A DNA stretch of 23,544 nucleotides, taken from the NCBI GenBank assembly GCA_025451135.1, contig JANWKW010000200.1:1-23544 (forward strand). The letters are read 5' to 3'. Of the stretch, positions 7,039 to 14,129 are shown one piece after another. Each line of letters starts with the position of its first letter. Positions within the stretch are counted from its first letter, which is position 1. The DNA comes from Vulcanimicrobiia bacterium. GTDB lineage: Bacteria > Vulcanimicrobiota > Vulcanimicrobiia > Vulcanimicrobiales > Vulcanimicrobiaceae. A model generated the notes under the pieces. The model had not been told where the DNA came from. It searched no databases and saw only the letters and a program-made list of their open reading frames with translations. The translations under genes and the position numbers were made by a program.

Positions 7039-9861
7039 TTAGAACGAATGCGAGAGCGAGAACCGGATGGTGGTGGGTCCGACCGGCACGCCGGTGCGCA
7101 GTCCGAGGTTGCCGTTGGCCAGCGGCGTCGGCGTGCCGCCGCCGATCAGCGCGTACGGCTGGGTGTACGTCCCGAACAGGTTGTCGCAGGACAGCGTGGC
7201 GCGGGTATGCTCGTCGAGGAACGGCAGACCGATGGCCGCGTCGGTGACGACGAAGGCCGGCACGTTGTAGGTGTTGTTGGGCCCGAAGTACTGCGCCCCG
7301 AACTCGACGTACTGGTGATGCGAACCACGGAAGTGGATCGCGCCGTAGGCCTGCGAATAGGCCTCGCTCTTGTTCGAGATGCCGTTGAACGCCGGGCTGT
7401 TGAAGCCGACGTAGTTCTGGCCCGGCACGACGCCCAGATTGGTCGTGTACGGACCGGCGACGGTCGAGTAGAAGCCCGGCGGCAGGTCGTAGGCGAACGC
7501 GCGCGACAGGTCGCCCGCGATCGAGTACCCCAGACCGAACTCCGGATCGCTCTTGAGGCTGAATTCGACGCCTTGGAAGCGCGCGTTCGCGAGGTTCTGG
7601 TTGGTGCTGATGTAGATCGGGACGGCCGGTCCCACGGGCGGCGTGTACGTCGTGCCGGTCGGGTAGACGACCCCGATGAACTGGTTGCGCAGGTTCTTCA
7701 GGTAGGCGTCCATCGAGAGCACGGCGCCGCTCGGCAGGCGAGAGTCGCCGCCGACGTTGTAGCCGAACGAGGTCTCGGGGAGAAGGCTGCCGCTGTTCTG
7801 CGCGACCGTAACGGTCGGGACCGCCGGATTGTACGCGCTGGCGGCCGTGGTGTTGAGGTTGTCGATCAGCGACGGGTAGGCCGGTGCGACCGCCGAGCCG
7901 GCGGAGAAGCGCAAGGCCAGGTCCGCGTTCGGGCGATAGGTGAGGCCGATGCGCGGATCGTCGTGGACGACCGTGCTGCCGGCGTAGACGAAATTCCCGA
8001 GCGCGTCCTTCGACGGCGTGAACACGTTGCGATAGGTGTTGTAGTAGTTCGCGAGCGTGACGGCGGTCTTCGCGTCCAGGTTGAACGTGCCGCGGAGCAG
8101 GTAGGTGGTGAAGTCCTGACGCGTCCCGCCCGGGATCGAGACGGTCACCTTGCCGCCGGCCGGCGCGACCGCGCCGGCGACCGTGTACGCGTTGGTCAGC
8201 GAGGTCGTGCGATCGGCCGAGAACGCGAGCAGGTTGGGGCCCATCTGATGATCGTACTCGACCGACCAGCCGTGCAGCAGATCGTGCTCGACGCTGTTGG
8301 AGTACGGCGTCGCGATGGTCACGTTCTGGACGGTGCCGTCGAACGGCACGTTGTTGGCGGCGCCGAGCTTGCCCGTGCCGTAGAGCGTCAGCGCCGTCGT
8401 GTAGTTGGCGTTCGGGTTCGACAGATCGGTGGTCGTCTGGCGGCCCAGGACGGCGCTGTAGTAGCGCGCCAGGACCGAGTCGTTGCCGAGCGTCGTGCGC
8501 AGGTCGGCTTCGAAGATCGGCTCGTTGTCATACAGGCGCGAGTCCGGCAGCGCGGTCTTGTTGTTGAGCAGGTAGCCCTGGTCCGGCTGGAACGGCTGGC
8601 CGGCGCCGTTGTACGTCGCGGCGGGCGCGAAGACGGCGTTGAGCTGGGTGAACCCGGCGGCCGCGCCGTCGTACTGCGACTGGTTGCCGATGTAGGCGAC
8701 CGTCGCGGTGGTCGCGCTCGAGAAGTTGTAGCGGAACTTCACCAGTTCCATCTTGTTGAGGAAGTCGGAGCTGACCGATTGGCAGCACGCCACCAGCGTC
8801 GTGTAGGCGTTGCTCGGGTTGCCGAGGACGGTCTGGCCCGCGCCCGTGCACGGCAGCGGTCCGACCGGGAAGGAGCCGTTCGCGCCATTGATCGGCGAGC
8901 ACGAGTTGGTGCCGGAGACGGGGACGCCGCCGATGGTCGAGCCGGCCGGCAGCGTGACGTACGACCGCACGCCGCGGTCCGCGCCCTGCGTCCCATAGGT
9001 GGCGTTGTCCAGGATCCACGCGAACTTGCCGTTGGCGGTCGTGCCGGCGTAGCGGAAGTTCGAGAACGTGCCGCCGAAGCCGTCGAGGCCGTAGAGCACT
9101 TCACCGCTCGGCCTGCGCGTCGGCTCGGCCGTGCGGACGTTCAGCACGCCGCCGACGGTGTAGTTGATCTGCGGCGCGAACGCGGTCGGACCCTTGGCCA
9201 GCTCGACGTCGTCGAGGACGAACATATTGAGGAGCATGGTGGGATAGTCGCCGCGCGCGCCGTTGATCAGCGGGTGGCCGTCGATCAAGGTGGCCTTCTC
9301 GTAGTCCAGAGCGCCGCGGATGTTCGGCGAGGTGATCGAGCCGAGCGCCGCTGCGTTGGCGCTGCCCGGGCGCGCGTTGACCGCGCCGGGCTGTTCGTCG
9401 AGCACGTTGGCGAGGCCGATCTGCCCGAGCTCGCGGAAGCGCTGCGCGGTCATCACCGACTGCGCCGACGGGGTCGCGTTGAACGTCCCGCGCTTGACGC
9501 TGGTGACGTTCGCGATCTCTCGGATCGACGAAAGCGTCGTGTGACCGAGCGCGATCGCGATGCTCGTCTCGTCCGCGCCGACCGCGATGCCGTCGAGCGT
9601 CGCCGGCGCGTATCCGGCCTTCGCGACGCTGACGCCGTACGTGCCCGGGGGAAGATCGCCGAAACGGAACGCGCCCGACGCATCGGTCGCGGTCGTCGCG
9701 CGCATCGCGCCTTGCAGCGTGACGCTCGCGTTGGCGATCGGCGTGCCGTCGGCGTCGGTGACGCTGCCGCGCAACGCACCGGTCGCGCCGGCGTGCGCCG
9801 CGAACGGAGCGAGGGCGAAGACCATGCAGGTAATCGCCGCGAGAGAACGCAGGTACTTCAC
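7039..9861 (-). CDS. TonB-dependent-receptor-like outer-membrane protein with N-terminal carboxypeptidase-regulatory domain
   Basis: 940 aa from a GTG start. The signal peptide is about residues 1-24 (hydrophobic 5-20, ending AAHA). A CarboxypepD-regulatory-like Ig-type domain follows (about 27-108; GSVTDADGTPIANASVTL and GDLPPGTYGVSVAKAGY are typical). The plug is about 125-245 (IDGHPLINGARGDYP, VELAKGPTAFAP, GGVLNVRTAEP), and the beta-barrel runs to a terminal Phe (SLSHSF), the usual BAM signal. The GTG at 9861 is chosen because it gives a proper signal peptide and has GGAG upstream; the frame is open further upstream, but only antisense to the divergent gene. A GTG about 16 codons upstream is an alternative. 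I see no TonB box. The role is probably uptake or binding of a ligand I cannot name. C359-C360 are shared with the divergent paralog. Confidence 0.88.
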   Translation of the reverse strand: MKYLRSLAAITCMVFALAPFAAHAGATGALRGSVTDADGTPIANASVTLQGAMRATTATDASGAFRFGDLPPGTYGVSVAKAGYAPATLDGIAVGADETSIAIALGHTTLSSIREIANVTSVKRGTFNATPSAQSVMTAQRFRELGQIGLANVLDEQPGAVNARPGSANAAALGSITSPNIRGALDYEKATLIDGHPLINGARGDYPTMLLNMFVLDDVELAKGPTAFAPQINYTVGGVLNVRTAEPTRRPSGEVLYGLDGFGGTFSNFRYAGTTANGKFAWILDNATYGTQGADRGVRSYVTLPAGSTIGGVPVSGTNSCSPINGANGSFPVGPLPCTGAGQTVLGNPSNAYTTLVACCQSVSSDFLNKMELVKFRYNFSSATTATVAYIGNQSQYDGAAAGFTQLNAVFAPAATYNGAGQPFQPDQGYLLNNKTALPDSRLYDNEPIFEADLRTTLGNDSVLARYYSAVLGRQTTTDLSNPNANYTTALTLYGTGKLGAANNVPFDGTVQNVTIATPYSNSVEHDLLHGWSVEYDHQMGPNLLAFSADRTTSLTNAYTVAGAVAPAGGKVTVSIPGGTRQDFTTYLLRGTFNLDAKTAVTLANYYNTYRNVFTPSKDALGNFVYAGSTVVHDDPRIGLTYRPNADLALRFSAGSAVAPAYPSLIDNLNTTAASAYNPAVPTVTVAQNSGSLLPETSFGYNVGGDSRLPSGAVLSMDAYLKNLRNQFIGVVYPTGTTYTPPVGPAVPIYISTNQNLANARFQGVEFSLKSDPEFGLGYSIAGDLSRAFAYDLPPGFYSTVAGPYTTNLGVVPGQNYVGFNSPAFNGISNKSEAYSQAYGAIHFRGSHHQYVEFGAQYFGPNNTYNVPAFVVTDAAIGLPFLDEHTRATLSCDNLFGTYTQPYALIGGGTPTPLANGNLGLRTGVPVGPTTIRFSLSHSF

Positions 9862-9862
9862 G

Positions 9863-12340
9863 ATGCTCCGATCCAGACTGTACCGAAGGTATTCGTTCGC
9901 ATTTATCACGGTATTCTTAGGATTTGCTGTGAGTTCGCAGGGAAGGGTCGTCGCCGCCGCAGCGGCCGTCTCCGGATCCGTTGCCGACGAGACCGGCCGC
10001 CCGATCGCCGCGGCGAGCGTCCGGCTTTCGAACGGCGAGCGAACGACGACCGACGCGCGCGGCGCGTTCGCATTCGGTGAGGTCGCTCCGGGCACGTACG
10101 TCGAGACGATCTCCGCGGCCCGGTTCGAGCCCTATCGCGTGACGATCGCCGTTCCGGGCGACCGGCAGAAGATCGTGCTGCGCCCGAGCGCGCCGTCGCT
10201 GCGGACGATCGGTTCGGTCGTCGCCCACCCGCGTACGCCGTTCAACACTACGCCGGCCGCGGTCAAGGTCTTCCCGCGCGAGGCCTATCGCGACCAGGGG
10301 CAGCCGGATCTCGGCAGCGTGCTCGCGCAGACGCCCGGGGCGCTTCCGGCGTTCGCGCGCGGCGAGAACCTGGCGATGCGCGGCGTGCCCGCGTACGGTT
10401 CGGTGCGCGCGTCGCTGCCGAGCGAGACGGCCGTCTCGTTCGACGGCGTGCCGCTGACGCTGCCCTCGACGGGCGCGTTCGACCTGAGCCTGATCCCGTC
10501 GTTCGTGCTGAGCGACACCGAGATCGGCAAGGGTCCGGGCGACGTCTCCGCGATCGGCCCGAACGCGGTCGCCGGGGCGCTCAACCTGCGCAGCGCCGAC
10601 CCGACCGTCCCGCGCCGCGCGCTCGCCGAAGTCTCGATCGATTCGCGCGGCGGTTCGTTCTCGGATCTCGCGTATGGCGGTACGATGCCCGGCGGCAAGA
10701 TGGCGATAGCGCTGATGGTGGCGGTCGACGGGTCGCGCGGGCCGCTGACGGGTTCGTCGTATCCGCTCGCGATCGATCGCGGCCTCGCGTACGTCGACGG
10801 GCATCCGCTCGCGCAGAACCCGGATCCGTACGCCGCGACGGATCTCGTCGCGTGCTGCGTCTCGGTCCCGTCCGACGACCTGCGCCGCGCCGAACTCCTC
10901 AAACTGCGCTACGTCCCGAGCGACGCGCTCACGCTCACGGCGACCTACCTCGGCACGCAAACGACGCGCGCGCTCGCGGGCGCGCGGGGCACGGTCCTGC
11001 CGCTCGCGTTCGGCAGCGGCGCGGTGTCGGCGTTCGCCTCGCTCGCTCCGAGCCTGGATGCACGCGAGAACGCGCGACTCGGTCTCTACGACCTCGATGC
11101 GCGCGTCGATCGCGGCCGCGACGGCTTCGACGCACGCCTCTACGCCCTCGACGTCACGCGCGACGATACCTACGGTACGGCGTCGGGAGGCGCATATACG
11201 CTGGCCGGAACGGCCACCTATCTCGACGGCACGCCGCCGCAATTCTTCGCCGGGACGCGGGCGACGGTGAGCATGCCGTTGTCGCCGCATTCGGCGGAGC
11301 GCGGGTACGACCGGGTGCGCGGCGCGCGCGCGGCCTGGGAGCACGAGACGGGCAACGGGCTCCTCACGGTCTCGGCCGAGCGGCGCGATGATTTCGTGCA
11401 AGATGCGTACGCGCCGGGCACCTCGGCCGCCGATACGCTGGCGAACGCGAGCCTGCAGCTGCATCCCGACGCACGCATCGAGATCGATCTCGGCGGCGGC
11501 CTGGACCGTCACGACGTCGCCGGCCGCGGCTGGACGCTCGGCGCGTTTCGCGCGGGTGCATCATTTCAGGCGAGCAAGAGTCTTGCCTTCCGCGCGTCGC
11601 TCGGATCGTCGTACGCGCCGCCGCCGCTGGACGCGCTCGGGAGCGCGACCGTGCTGATCGTGGCCCCGCGCGTCGGGCTGCCGATCTCGACGACGGCTCG
11701 TACCCAGGCAGATCTTCAGCCGGAGAGCGCGTTCGGCTACGATCTCGGCGGTGAATGGCGCCTGCACGGCAACGCCACGACCGTCTCGTTGGACCTCTAC
11801 GGCACCGCGACCCACGGCGCGTTCGCGCGCACGTATCAGGCATTCCCTCCGTCGTTCGCGCTGAGCGGCTGGGCCAACGCGCCGGCCCTGCACGAAAACG
11901 GCATCGAAGCCTCGATCGTGCAGTTCAAACGCGTCGGTCTCGGCTTCATCGCGCAGGGCGCGCTGGCGCGCGTCGATCGCGATCTCGGGCCGGATGCGTT
12001 CTTCGCACCGGCCTCCGGCGAGGTACCGCTGGCGGGCGCACCCTACGCACAAGGCTACGGCGAGATCTCGTACAAGTGGCCGGCCGGCTCGCGCCTGTCG
12101 CTCGGGGCGCTCTATCTCGGCGCGAACAATCCGTACGATCGTCCGGCCTTCGCGACGTTCAACGGCAACCTCGAACTCTCGCTGGGCGGCAAGTCGAAGC
12201 TCGCGATCTCGATCGAGAACCTGTTCGACGCGAACGACGCGCCGCTTCCCCACGCTTTCGCGTCGACGCCGCTCGCGCCGAGGACCATCCGCGTGATGTT
12301 CCGCCAAACCCTCGGCTTCGGCGGTGTCGTCGAGCGATAG
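9863..12340 (+). CDS. TonB-dependent-receptor-like outer-membrane protein, paralog of its divergent neighbour
   Basis: 825 aa from the ATG at 9863. Basic residues (MLRSRLYRRY) precede a hydrophobic stretch (11-23) as in a signal peptide. A CarboxypepD-regulatory-like domain is at about 35-110 (GSVADETGRPIAAASVRL, GEVAPGTYVETISAARFEPY). The plug is about 125-245 (VSFDGVPLTLPSTG, DTEIGKGPGDVSAIGPNAVAGALNLRSADP), followed by a barrel ending near the aromatic-rich segment IRVMFRQTLGF. It shares domain order and several segments with the minus-strand receptor, including ATDLVACCVSVPSD (326-339) and the C-terminal pair YLGANNPYDRPAF and IENLFDAN. It is about 115 residues shorter, mostly in the barrel. 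Its start lies one base from the neighbour's start, and only a weak AGG precedes it. No TonB box is evident and the ligand is unknown. Confidence 0.86.
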   Translation: MLRSRLYRRYSFAFITVFLGFAVSSQGRVVAAAAAVSGSVADETGRPIAAASVRLSNGERTTTDARGAFAFGEVAPGTYVETISAARFEPYRVTIAVPGDRQKIVLRPSAPSLRTIGSVVAHPRTPFNTTPAAVKVFPREAYRDQGQPDLGSVLAQTPGALPAFARGENLAMRGVPAYGSVRASLPSETAVSFDGVPLTLPSTGAFDLSLIPSFVLSDTEIGKGPGDVSAIGPNAVAGALNLRSADPTVPRRALAEVSIDSRGGSFSDLAYGGTMPGGKMAIALMVAVDGSRGPLTGSSYPLAIDRGLAYVDGHPLAQNPDPYAATDLVACCVSVPSDDLRRAELLKLRYVPSDALTLTATYLGTQTTRALAGARGTVLPLAFGSGAVSAFASLAPSLDARENARLGLYDLDARVDRGRDGFDARLYALDVTRDDTYGTASGGAYTLAGTATYLDGTPPQFFAGTRATVSMPLSPHSAERGYDRVRGARAAWEHETGNGLLTVSAERRDDFVQDAYAPGTSAADTLANASLQLHPDARIEIDLGGGLDRHDVAGRGWTLGAFRAGASFQASKSLAFRASLGSSYAPPPLDALGSATVLIVAPRVGLPISTTARTQADLQPESAFGYDLGGEWRLHGNATTVSLDLYGTATHGAFARTYQAFPPSFALSGWANAPALHENGIEASIVQFKRVGLGFIAQGALARVDRDLGPDAFFAPASGEVPLAGAPYAQGYGEISYKWPAGSRLSLGALYLGANNPYDRPAFATFNGNLELSLGGKSKLAISIENLFDANDAPLPHAFASTPLAPRTIRVMFRQTLGFGGVVER

Positions 12341-12353
12341 CCGAGGTGGGATC

Positions 12354-12884
12354 CTACAGCGCCGGGTGGTCCTGGCACTTCTCGACCGACGGGTCGTCGC
12401 TCGGGAAGATGGTGAAGACCGTGCCGCGCTTGACCTCGATGTTCTTGCCGTTGTGGAAGAAGTTGAAGATGCCGACGGCGGCGCCGACGCCCGGGATCGG
12501 GATCGCGCCGAGATAGCCGGGCGCGTTGTTGCTGGCGCCGCTGCGCTGCAGGTCGCTCGCGTTGTGGTCGAGCACGACGCCGACCCGCGAGCCGTCGGGC
12601 ATATCGAAGTAGCGCGGTTCGAGCACCAGCGTGCCGGGGCGACCGCCGCGGCCGGCAGGGGCGGCGATCGCGACGACGCCGTAACCCATCGTGCGCGCCG
12701 GGATCACGATGCGGTTGCCGCTGGTCGCCGCGTTGACCGTCTGGAACCGGAAGAAGTCGCCGGGATGCGCGTCGGCCGAGTTGACGTCGTCCATCATCTC
12801 GACCGCGATCACCGTGCACGGATTGATTTCGAGCGACGCGTGCCCGCTCATCGCGAGCAGCGTCGCCGCGAGGATCAGATGCAT
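12354..12884 (-). CDS. Secreted hypothetical protein
   Basis: 176 aa; not a family I can name. The first 17 residues (MHLILAATLLAMSGHAS) look like a short signal peptide. The mature part is beta-rich, with a pattern seen in secreted or periplasmic proteins: PGDFFRFQTVN (41-51), then an IPARTMGYGVVAI segment, GTLVLEPRYFDMPDGSRVGVVLDH, a Gly-rich hydrophobic stretch (PIPGVGAAVGIFNFF) and KNIEVKRGTVFTIFPSDD. Two cysteines, one near each end (C23 and the C in EKCQDHP), could pair. It starts one nucleotide after the stop of the upstream lipoprotein gene, so the two are almost certainly cotranscribed. It converges on the plus-strand receptor with a 13-nt gap, too small for a terminator. Confidence 0.75.
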   Translation of the reverse strand: MHLILAATLLAMSGHASLEINPCTVIAVEMMDDVNSADAHPGDFFRFQTVNAATSGNRIVIPARTMGYGVVAIAAPAGRGGRPGTLVLEPRYFDMPDGSRVGVVLDHNASDLQRSGASNNAPGYLGAIPIPGVGAAVGIFNFFHNGKNIEVKRGTVFTIFPSDDPSVEKCQDHPAL

Positions 12885-12885
12885 G

Positions 12886-13347
12886 CTATTGCGTCGTGAA
12901 CGAAGCGCCCGCCGTCGCGGGGATGCAGTTCGAGCTCAGGTCGTTGAGGAAGACCCCGATCTGCGATGCGGCCGGGAGCGAGCCGGAGAAGGTCGAGCTG
13001 ACGTAGATCGGATTCGCGAACGACGGCGTCGCGGAGGGCGACGGCACCTGCCCGGCGGTGATCGTCTGGAACGCGTTGCCGTAGATGCCGTTGCCGGTCG
13101 GCGGCAGCACCGCGACGCCCCACGTCGGCAACGGGCTGGAGATCGCGAAGACGACCTGGATGGTCGCGTCGGGCACGGCGGTCGCGCCCGGCTTCGGATA
13201 GAGCATCTGCGCCTGCACGCCGGCCGGCAACGCGCACGTGCCCGGCGCCGGCGGAGCGGCCGTGCCGCCGCCCAGTCCGCTGCATGCGGCCAATCCGAAT
13301 GCGAGAATTGCCGTGGCGGTCCATGCCGCGATCGAACGAATCTTCAT
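12886..13347 (-). CDS. Putative lipoprotein, hypothetical
   Basis: 153 aa from the ATG at 13347. The N-terminus MKIRSIAAWTATAILAFGLA runs into LAAC|SG, a lipobox with Cys at residue 22, so it is probably lipid-anchored. The mature protein is Pro/Gly/Ala/Ser-rich with a loose Ig-like pattern (LYPKPGATAVPDATIQVVFAI) and a second cysteine in the NCIP near the C-terminus. An in-frame TTG seven codons upstream is possible, but the ATG gives a cleaner signal sequence. I see no ribosome site; a TATCTA six bases before the ATG suggests a leaderless transcript. It is first in a two-gene unit with the secreted protein that follows. Function unknown. Confidence 0.75.
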   Translation of the reverse strand: MKIRSIAAWTATAILAFGLAACSGLGGGTAAPPAPGTCALPAGVQAQMLYPKPGATAVPDATIQVVFAISSPLPTWGVAVLPPTGNGIYGNAFQTITAGQVPSPSATPSFANPIYVSSTFSGSLPAASQIGVFLNDLSSNCIPATAGASFTTQ

Positions 13348-13427
13348 ATCGGATAGATAACGCGACAAAAAAGAGTGCGGTTCCTTCCGATAGTGGACCG
13401 GGAACGGTCCGCGTCGAAGGCATCGGT
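13348..13427. promoter_or_regulatory. Divergent intergenic region with possible leaderless promoter
   Basis: This 80-bp region separates the minus-strand lipoprotein gene from a small plus-strand gene and is more A/T-rich at its left end. On the minus strand TATCTA (13359-13354) lies exactly six bases before the lipoprotein ATG, the spacing expected if transcription starts at the A of the start codon. I see no convincing -35 box. On the plus strand only the ribosome site GAAGG before 13428 is clear. Confidence 0.3.
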
Positions 13428-13718
13428 ATGGACGTGGAGGCGCTCGATCGCTACTTGCTTACCGGGTCTCCGGCCAAGGCCGACGTGGTCGCCGGCTTGC
13501 TGGCCGCGCCGAGCCCGCCCGACCGTGCCCGCCCGTTTCTCGAAGGGCTCCGCGTCCTCGGCCCGCGCACCCCGGACCTGGCGCTCATCGCCCTGCGCCT
13601 GGCCATCTCGGCCAAACCGCACGGCGATCACGACGTCAGCCGGTTGCGCGGATTGGTCGAAAGGGCGCGCGGCGGCGACGCGCAAGCCCGGGACGCCTAT
13701 GCCGCGGAGTTCCGCTGA
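13428..13718 (+). CDS. Small hypothetical protein
   Basis: 96 aa; not recognised. The ATG at 13428 has GAAGG seven bases upstream, which is why I prefer it to earlier in-frame starts lying in the divergent intergenic region and lipoprotein gene. There is no signal peptide or membrane segment. Composition is that of a soluble helical protein: LDRYLLTGSPAKADVVAGLL near the start, a central PDLALIALRLAISAKP, and a charged C-terminal helix (RLRGLVERARGGDAQARDAY). It precedes the cell-wall recycling operon on the same strand, with a 60-nt gap to the next gene. No role can be assigned. Confidence 0.6.
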   Translation: MDVEALDRYLLTGSPAKADVVAGLLAAPSPPDRARPFLEGLRVLGPRTPDLALIALRLAISAKPHGDHDVSRLRGLVERARGGDAQARDAYAAEFR

Positions 13719-13729
13719 CGGGTCGACGC

Positions 13730-13754
13730 GGGGATTCGGCGAAACGCTTTCCCC
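13730..13754 (+). other. Imperfect hairpin between the small hypothetical and the recycling operon
   Basis: GGGGA (13730-13734) pairs with TCCCC (13750-13754), enclosing GCG-AAA-CGC. It is the only structure I see in the 60-nt gap where the operon promoter or a terminator for the upstream gene would be expected. There is no T-tract, and its role is unclear. Confidence 0.2.
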
Positions 13755-13778
13755 AGCGTGCACGTTGAGACAGGGACG

Positions 13779-14129
13779 ATGAAGATATACCGGAGGATCG
13801 TGGGATTGGCGCTCGCGGGCGTGCTTGCAAGCACGACCGGTGGCTTCGGCTACGCCGATCCGCCCCGGGCCAATCCGTTCACCGGGGACGCGCCGTCGCG
13901 TCCGATGGGGCCCGTCTCGGGCAACATCGTGAGCGTCGACTACGGCCGGAACCAGCTGACGGTCGCCAGCCACGGGCACAACGTCGTCGTCATCGTCCTG
14001 CCGAGCACCGCCATCTACCGCGGCGAGAAATACGCCAGCCTGACGGATCTGCAGGCGGGCATGCACGTCGACATCTCGGTCAACCAAGTCGACGGCAACG
14101 TGATCGCGCAGATCATCCGCATTCGTTGA
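13779..14129 (+). CDS. Secreted small protein with DUF5666-like domain
   Basis: 116 aa. The N-terminus MKIYRRIVGLALAGVLASTT, ending near GFGYA, is a signal peptide, so the protein is exported. The rest (GPVSGNIVSVDYGRNQLTVA, VLPSTAIYRGEKYASLTDLQ and AGMHVDISVNQVDGNVIAQI) matches the small OB-like DUF5666 pattern: a beta-strand pair, then a Leu/Gly turn and a final strand. Function is unknown. The ATG at 13779 is chosen because GGGAC precedes it and the signal peptide starts cleanly; an in-frame GTG lies seven codons upstream. Its TGA overlaps the TTG start of the ABC ATPase (TTGA), so the two are translationally coupled. It is first in the recycling operon, which is odd for an exported protein. 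Confidence 0.72.
   Translation: MKIYRRIVGLALAGVLASTTGGFGYADPPRANPFTGDAPSRPMGPVSGNIVSVDYGRNQLTVASHGHNVVVIVLPSTAIYRGEKYASLTDLQAGMHVDISVNQVDGNVIAQIIRIR

Noticed and set aside
6964..7042. A 20-codon plus-strand ORF (ATG at 6980) with a strong AGGAGGA ribosome site in the loop of the cydA hairpin
   Set aside because: The AGGAGGA is the complement of the cydA hairpin loop and the ORF runs into the antisense of the receptor stop. No promoter or conservation can be seen, so chance is more likely.
7048..10080. A 1010-codon plus-strand open frame antisense to the minus-strand receptor
   Set aside because: Its product is low-complexity Arg/Ala/Val/Glu/Asp sequence with no domain pattern, and the opposite strand encodes a convincing receptor. 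Long antisense frames are expected at this GC content.
9862..10095. An N-terminal extension of the minus-strand receptor to 1018 aa
   Set aside because: The added 78 residues have no signal peptide and would bury the clear one that begins at GTG 9861; the segment is antisense to the divergent receptor.
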